DNA from: Candidatus Elarobacter sp.
GTDB taxonomy: Bacteria; Vulcanimicrobiota; Vulcanimicrobiia; Vulcanimicrobiales; Vulcanimicrobiaceae
Assembly (NCBI GenBank): GCA_030150085.1
Contig: JASLGJ010000206.1
Span: 1 to 8,781 of the forward strand
Length of the DNA: 8,781 bases
Direction: 5' to 3'
A model generated the notes under the pieces. The model made no database searches. It saw only the letters and a list, made by a program, of their open reading frames with translations, and was not told where the DNA came from. Shown piece by piece: positions 4,843 through 8,781 of this stretch (positions are counted from its first letter, which is position 1; every line of letters starts with the position of its first letter). The position numbers were made by a program, and so were the translations under genes.

Positions 4843-5834
4843 TGGACCTGGCCTTCGGGCGCCTGACCCAGCTCGCGTTCGGCTACTGGAACGCGCAGCC
4901 GCTCTACGTGCTGGCCGAGCTGCGCGTGTTCGACGCGCTGGCCGGCGGCCCGCGCCGCGCCGCCGACCTGGCGGCCGAGCTGAGCGCCGACCCGCGCGCG
5001 CTCGAAGGGCTGCTCAACGCCGGGGTCGCGCTGGGCCTGCTGCGCAAGACCGACGAAGGGTACGCGAACTCGGAGCAGGCCAAGCGCTTCCTGGTCACCG
5101 GCTCGCCCGAGTCGCTGATCCACTGGGTGCGCGTGATGGGCCGCTGGACCGAGCCCTGGGCCCACCTGTCGCAGGCGATCCGCACCGGCAAGCCGGTCGA
5201 GTCGCAGGCCCTGCGCCTGGGCGCGGACCCGGCCTACGTCGAGGACTTCATCCTGGGCATGCACGAGTACGCCCGCCGCACCAGCGCCGACCTGGCGCGC
5301 GCGGTCGACCTGTCGGGCGCCGCGCGGCTGATCGACGTCGGCGGCGGCGCGGGCACCTACGCGATCGCGCTCGCGCAGGCCAACCCGGCTCTGCGGGTGA
5401 CCCTGCTCGACCTCGAGCCCGTGCTGCCCTTCGCGCGCCGCGTCGTCGGCGAGAGCGGCCTGGACGGGCGGATCGACTTCGGCCCGGTCGACTACCAGCG
5501 CGACGGCTTCGGCTCGGGTGCCGACGCGATTCTCTTCTCGAACGTGCTCCACCAGGAGTCGCCCGAGGTCTGCCGCGCGATGCTCGGGCGCGGGATCGCC
5601 GCGCTCGTGCCCGGCGGGCGGGTGCTCGTGCACGGCCACTTCCTGGACGAGAGCAAGACCGGCCCGCTGTTCAGCACCCTGCACAACCTCTCGGCCTACG
5701 CGCTGTGGGACGGCGGGCGCAGCTACTCGGTGGCCGACATGACGCAACTGATGCACGAGGCCGGGCTGAGCAGCGTCTCCCCCGTCGCCCTCTCCGCCGG
5801 CGCCACCACGGTGCTGGTCGGCACCCGACCCTAA
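4839..5834 (+). CDS. SAM-dependent O-methyltransferase (Methyltransf_2 type)
   Basis: A 331-residue protein with the two-part build of the plant-like/antibiotic O-methyltransferases. The N-terminal part is a winged-helix dimerisation domain (about 10-100, with LYVLAELRVFDAL and a DLAAELSADPRALEGLLN segment). The C-terminal part is a Rossmann domain. SAM motif I is LIDVGGGAGT (164-173), and an acidic residue ends strand 2 (D191). NVLHQESPEVC places H238 where the catalytic His of the LHDW-type motif sits. GGRVLVHGHFLDE (259-271) is the usual following strand. The start ATG at 4839 overlaps the nitronate monooxygenase stop in an ATGA junction; a second ATG follows at 4842. Frames extending upstream to 4746 would run inside the preceding gene and add Arg-rich sequence foreign to the family. 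It probably methylates an oxygen in the pathway, such as an N-hydroxy, oxime, enol or phenol group. The acceptor is unknown, and some relatives methylate N or C. Confidence 0.87.
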   Translation: MMDLAFGRLTQLAFGYWNAQPLYVLAELRVFDALAGGPRRAADLAAELSADPRALEGLLNAGVALGLLRKTDEGYANSEQAKRFLVTGSPESLIHWVRVMGRWTEPWAHLSQAIRTGKPVESQALRLGADPAYVEDFILGMHEYARRTSADLARAVDLSGAARLIDVGGGAGTYAIALAQANPALRVTLLDLEPVLPFARRVVGESGLDGRIDFGPVDYQRDGFGSGADAILFSNVLHQESPEVCRAMLGRGIAALVPGGRVLVHGHFLDESKTGPLFSTLHNLSAYALWDGGRSYSVADMTQLMHEAGLSSVSPVALSAGATTVLVGTRP

Positions 5835-5862
5835 CGAGATCACCGGCGCGGCGCAGCGCCAC

Positions 5863-5880
5863 AAGGAGTCATCCCACGTG
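5863..5880 (+). promoter_or_regulatory. Ribosome binding site with GTG start of the reductase-hydrolase gene
   Basis: AAGGAG (5863-5868) is the strongest Shine-Dalgarno match in the operon and sits 9 bases before the GTG at 5878. It fixes the non-ATG start. This gene has its own strong site rather than a stop-start overlap, so it may be translated independently of the methyltransferase. Confidence 0.7.
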
Positions 5881-7938
5881 TCAGCACCGCAAAACGCCCC
5901 CCGCAACACCAACGATCTGCCTGCGCTCGCGGCGGCCTGCCCGCGCAAGACGATCGTCATCACGGGCGCGACCGGTTTCCTGGGCAGCCACTACCTGCTC
6001 TGGCGCATGCACGGCGACGCGCGCTTCCTGGCGATCGTGCGGGGCGCGTCGGCCGAGCACGCCCACGAGCGCCTGTTCGACGCGCTCAAGCTGGCCGCGG
6101 CCTCGTACAACATCCCGCTGGAGTCCGAGCTGGTCACGGAAAAGGTCGAGACGCTCGCCGGCGACGTCACCCAGCCCAGCTTGGGCCTGAGCGACGCGGA
6201 CGCCGCCGCCCTGCGGGACGCCCAGCCCGACGAGTTCTGGCACTTCGCGTCCAGCCTGCGCTTCTCCGAGCGCTACCGCAGCGAGATCGAGGCCACCAAC
6301 ATCGGCGGCCTGCGCGAGGCGGTCGGGCTGGCGGCGCGCATCGGCGCCAAGCGCTTCGTCTACGTCTCGACCGCCTACACGTGCGGCCGGGTCGGGGGCG
6401 ACGTGCACGAGGTGCTGCACCCGATCGAGGGCCCGTTCAACAACGTCTACGAAGAGACCAAGTGCATCGCCGAGCACAACGCGGTGCGCCTGTGCGCCGA
6501 GTACGGGCTGGACCTGCGGGTCGTGCGCCCGGCCGCGGTGGTCGGGCCGGTCGCGACGCACCGCACCGGCGGCAGCAACACCGGCCTGTACGGCCTGGCG
6601 CGCGAGATCTACCGCCTGCGCGACATGATGAACGAGTCCAAGGCCACGATCACCCTGCGCGGCGACCCGGACTGCACGATCAGCTTCATCCCGGTCGACC
6701 AGACCGTGCGCGACATGCTCGTGCTGGAGCGCGACGCGTTCCCGGCCGGGCCGTACTACAACGTCACGGCGACCCAGGAGCAGCCGCTCTCGGCGATCGT
6801 CAAGGCGATCTGCGACCAGGCCGGCGTGCCGCTGATGAACATCGAGAAGGAGCCCGCGGAGCGCTCGCCGGTGGAGCAGCTGCTCGACAAGCACATGGAC
6901 TTCTACGGCGGCTACTTCTACAACCAGAAGTACTTCAAGCGCATCCTGCCGCTCGTCAACGGGGTCACCCGGGCCGACATCGAGGCCTACGTGATGGCCC
7001 AGTTCCGCTCGCTCGCGCGCCGCTCCGAGCAGCGCCTGTTCAAGCTGGAGCCCGTGCGCGGCGCGGACGGCGTGCCGCTGAGCGCGTACTACGCCGGCCC
7101 GGCCGACGCGCCGGTGGTGGTGCTGGCCAACGCCTACGGCATGCCGGTCGACTTCTGGCAGCCCATGGGCAAGCGCCTGGCGCAGCGCTACCGGGTCATC
7201 ACCTGGGAGTCGCGCTTCATCCCCAACACCATCGTGCCGTTCGACCCCAGCGCGTGCAGCGCGTCGCTGCACCACCAGGACATGGCCCGGGTGATGGACC
7301 ACTTCGGGATCGAAAAGGCGCAGATCGTGTCGTGGTGCTCGGGCGCGCAGGTGGCGCTCGACTTCGCCCGCTCGTTCCCCGAGCGCACCGCCAGCCTGGT
7401 CCTGATCAACGGCACCTACTGCATGACGCCCAGCGTGCCGCGCACCGACTTCCTCACCTCGCTGCTCTCGATCTCGGAGAAGATCGCGGCCGACCGGCGC
7501 CGGGCCGAGATGTACGTCAAGCTGATCTACGGCAACGGCGACGACAGCTCGAACAGCGGCGACAAGAAGCAGCTCTACAGCATCATGGACGGGGTGGACC
7601 CGTTCCTGCTCCACCTCACCAGCGCGCCGTTCCGCAATCCCGAAGCGCTCTACCGCTACTCCAGCCTCTTCGTGCAGCACTTCAAGGGCGAGGAGCTGCA
7701 GCCCGGCGCGGTCGACATCCCGACCCTGGTGGTGACCGCGCAGGGCGACGTGGTGGCGCACCACCAGGCCTCGCGCGAGGTCGCGGGGCGGATCGCGGGC
7801 TCGCGCTTCATCGACATCCCGGGCGGCGACCACTTCAGCATGTACTTCGACGAAGGCCTGGCCGACACGGTCGCGGCGTTCGTCGCCGAGCACCAGCCCG
7901 CGCTGCGCGAGCCCGTCCCGGCCGGCGCGGCGAGCTGA
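5878..7938 (+). CDS. Thioester reductase fused to alpha/beta-hydrolase
   Basis: A 686-residue two-domain protein. Residues about 20-380 are an extended SDR of the thioester/fatty-acyl reductase type (NAD_binding_4). It shows GATGFLG (30-36) for NAD(P), GDVTQP (95-100), YVSTAY (162-167), catalytic Y191-x-x-x-K195 and RPAAVVGP (217-224). Such domains reductively release carrier-bound thioesters as aldehydes or alcohols. Residues about 393-675 form an alpha/beta-hydrolase. The nucleophile elbow reads S485-W-C487-S-G489, so Cys replaces Ser. D624 (AQGD) and H652 (GGDH) complete a likely Cys-Asp-His triad. A segment around 515-600 would be the lid. No carrier or adenylation domain is present, so it probably acts on the carrier protein encoded earlier in the operon. 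The hydrolase-like half may hydrolyse, transfer or cyclise the acyl group, or act on the released product. It is the last gene of the set and is followed by a strong hairpin. Domain calls are firm; the reaction sequence is inferred. Confidence 0.87.
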   Translation: MSAPQNAPRNTNDLPALAAACPRKTIVITGATGFLGSHYLLWRMHGDARFLAIVRGASAEHAHERLFDALKLAAASYNIPLESELVTEKVETLAGDVTQPSLGLSDADAAALRDAQPDEFWHFASSLRFSERYRSEIEATNIGGLREAVGLAARIGAKRFVYVSTAYTCGRVGGDVHEVLHPIEGPFNNVYEETKCIAEHNAVRLCAEYGLDLRVVRPAAVVGPVATHRTGGSNTGLYGLAREIYRLRDMMNESKATITLRGDPDCTISFIPVDQTVRDMLVLERDAFPAGPYYNVTATQEQPLSAIVKAICDQAGVPLMNIEKEPAERSPVEQLLDKHMDFYGGYFYNQKYFKRILPLVNGVTRADIEAYVMAQFRSLARRSEQRLFKLEPVRGADGVPLSAYYAGPADAPVVVLANAYGMPVDFWQPMGKRLAQRYRVITWESRFIPNTIVPFDPSACSASLHHQDMARVMDHFGIEKAQIVSWCSGAQVALDFARSFPERTASLVLINGTYCMTPSVPRTDFLTSLLSISEKIAADRRRAEMYVKLIYGNGDDSSNSGDKKQLYSIMDGVDPFLLHLTSAPFRNPEALYRYSSLFVQHFKGEELQPGAVDIPTLVVTAQGDVVAHHQASREVAGRIAGSRFIDIPGGDHFSMYFDEGLADTVAAFVAEHQPALREPVPAGAAS

Positions 7939-7957
7939 GCTCGCCCGACCGCTGACG

Positions 7958-7987
7958 CAAGGGACCGCCGGCGACGGCGGTCCCTTG
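7958..7987 (+). terminator. Strong hairpin ending the operon
   Basis: Bases 7958-7970 pair perfectly with 7975-7987 (13 base pairs) around a GCGA loop, a GNRA-type tetraloop. It begins 20 bases after the reductase-hydrolase stop and precedes the next gene. There is no U tract afterwards (GTCGTCC follows). It could be an L-shaped terminator of the kind common in high-GC genomes, or a 3' end stabiliser. Confidence 0.7.
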
Positions 7988-8005
7988 GTCGTCCGGTGGA
8001 AATCA

Positions 8006-8017
8006 GGGCCGCGGCCC
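8006..8017. repeat. Perfect 12-bp palindrome
   Basis: GGGCCGCGGCCC lies between the operon hairpin and the start of the DUF5996-like gene, 15 bases before the ATG. It could be an operator for that gene, but GC-only palindromes arise readily in this composition. Confidence 0.25.
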
Positions 8018-8032
8018 GAATCGAGCGGGATC

Positions 8033-8781
8033 ATGCCTGAGCCCCTGCTCGCCCCGCTTCCGTACGCGTCGTGGGAGCCGACTAAGACGACCCTTCACCT
8101 GTGGTGCCAGATCGTCGGCAAGCTGCGCCTGCGCTACACCGCGCACCGCAACCACTGGTGGAACGTCACGCTGATCCCGACCGCGCGCGGGCTGTCGACC
8201 CTGCGCCTGCGGGACGGCGACACCTTCTTCGAGCTCGAGTTCGACTTCGTCGACCACGCGCTCGTGCTGCGCTCCAACCGCGCGCACGGCCCGGCCTCGA
8301 TCCCGCTCGAGGACGGGCTCAGCGTGGCGGCGTTCTACCGCCTGGTGCTGCGCGCGCTGGGCGAGCTGGGCATCGAGGCGCGCATCCTCGCCAAACCGTA
8401 CGGCGTGCCGATGACGACCCCGTTCGCCGAAGACGAAGAGCACCGCAGCTACGACCGCACCTGGGTCCGGCGCTGGTTCGACGCGCTGCTCTGGACGGCC
8501 GACGTGTTCGAGGAGTTCGCCGGCCCGTTCGTCGGCAAGGAGAGCCCGGCGCACCTGTTCTGGCACAGCTTCGACCTGGCGCTGGCGCGCTTCTCGGGCC
8601 GCCCGGCGGGAGGTCCGCCCAGGGACGGCCTGGTCGAGCGCGAGGCGTACTCGCACGAGGTGATCGCGTTCGGCTTCTGGCCCGGCGACGCCAACACGCC
8701 CGCGCCGACCTATTACACCTACACCGCGCCCGAGCCGGCGGCGCTCGCCGAGCAGCCGCTGCAGCCCGCGGGCGCGGCCTG
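8033..8781 (+). CDS. DUF5996-family protein, 3' end cut by the window
   Basis: The frame stays open from ATG 8033 to the last base (249 full codons). The final two bases, TG, could begin a stop codon, and the length already fits the family, so little is probably missing. The sequence matches the DUF5996 pattern as I know it. Features are an N-terminal LPYASWEPTKTTLHLWCQIVGK segment (in residues 9-30), NHWWNVTL (40-47), FDFVDHAL (70-77), VGKESPAHLFWHSFDLALARFSGR (167-190) and EAYSHEVIAFGFWPG (204-218). The many conserved Trp, His and Phe residues suggest a folded, perhaps enzymatic, cytoplasmic protein. No function is established that I know of. It is separated from the operon by the hairpin and has no overlap with it, so membership in the pathway is doubtful. 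The ribosome binding site is weak (GAG at 8023-8025), and a start within a few codons of 8033 is possible. Confidence 0.85.
   Translation, partial: MPEPLLAPLPYASWEPTKTTLHLWCQIVGKLRLRYTAHRNHWWNVTLIPTARGLSTLRLRDGDTFFELEFDFVDHALVLRSNRAHGPASIPLEDGLSVAAFYRLVLRALGELGIEARILAKPYGVPMTTPFAEDEEHRSYDRTWVRRWFDALLWTADVFEEFAGPFVGKESPAHLFWHSFDLALARFSGRPAGGPPRDGLVEREAYSHEVIAFGFWPGDANTPAPTYYTYTAPEPAALAEQPLQPAGAA

Noticed and set aside
4731..5963. 410-codon open frame on the minus strand
   Set aside because: Antisense shadow of the methyltransferase gene, with biased composition and no motif.
5881..8034. 717-codon open frame on the minus strand
   Set aside because: It is the antisense shadow of the reductase-hydrolase gene, rich in Arg, Val, Ala and His with no motifs, while the plus-strand frame has complete catalytic motifs and a strong ribosome binding site.

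Overview
The window is very GC-rich bacterial DNA with the strong third-position G/C bias of such genomes, which explains the long open frames on both strands. The phylum cannot be fixed from the sequence. Actinomycetota, Eremiobacterota-like lineages, Myxococcota or a high-GC proteobacterium would all fit. The layout is the 3' end of a low-complexity Gly/Ser/Gln protein gene (1-732, +), a TauE/SafE-type permease gene facing it (795-1550, -), a 306-base divergent regulatory region (1551-1856), a compact six-gene operon (1857-7938, +), a strong hairpin (7958-7987), and a DUF5996-like gene running off the right edge (8033-8781, +).

The operon is the main content. In order it encodes an AurF-like diiron N-oxygenase, a free-standing acyl carrier protein, a truncated class II aminoacyl-tRNA-synthetase homologue of the amino acid:[carrier protein] ligase type, a nitronate monooxygenase-like flavoprotein, a SAM-dependent O-methyltransferase, and a fusion of an NAD(P)H thioester reductase with an alpha/beta-hydrolase whose nucleophile position is Cys. 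The genes are 43 bases apart at most, three junctions overlap (4, 32 and 4 bases), and one recognisable promoter precedes the set.

The parts read as a small NRPS-free assembly line. The ligase would activate an amino acid and load it on the carrier protein. The diiron enzyme would oxidise its amine, possibly while tethered. The flavoenzyme and methyltransferase would tailor or detoxify the N-oxygenated intermediate. The reductase would release an aldehyde or alcohol, and the fused hydrolase-like domain would hydrolyse, transfer or cyclise. This logic resembles the pvf/mgo/ham systems, where an AurF-like N-oxygenase works with a carrier-bound amino acid (A-T-R architecture in PvfC). Here adenylation-thiolation-reduction is split into a synthetase-like ligase, a discrete carrier protein and a reductase-hydrolase fusion. 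Family assignments are well supported by motifs; the pathway order, substrate and product are inference. No phosphopantetheinyl transferase, exporter or regulator gene of the pathway is visible, and whether the divergent permease belongs to it is unknown.
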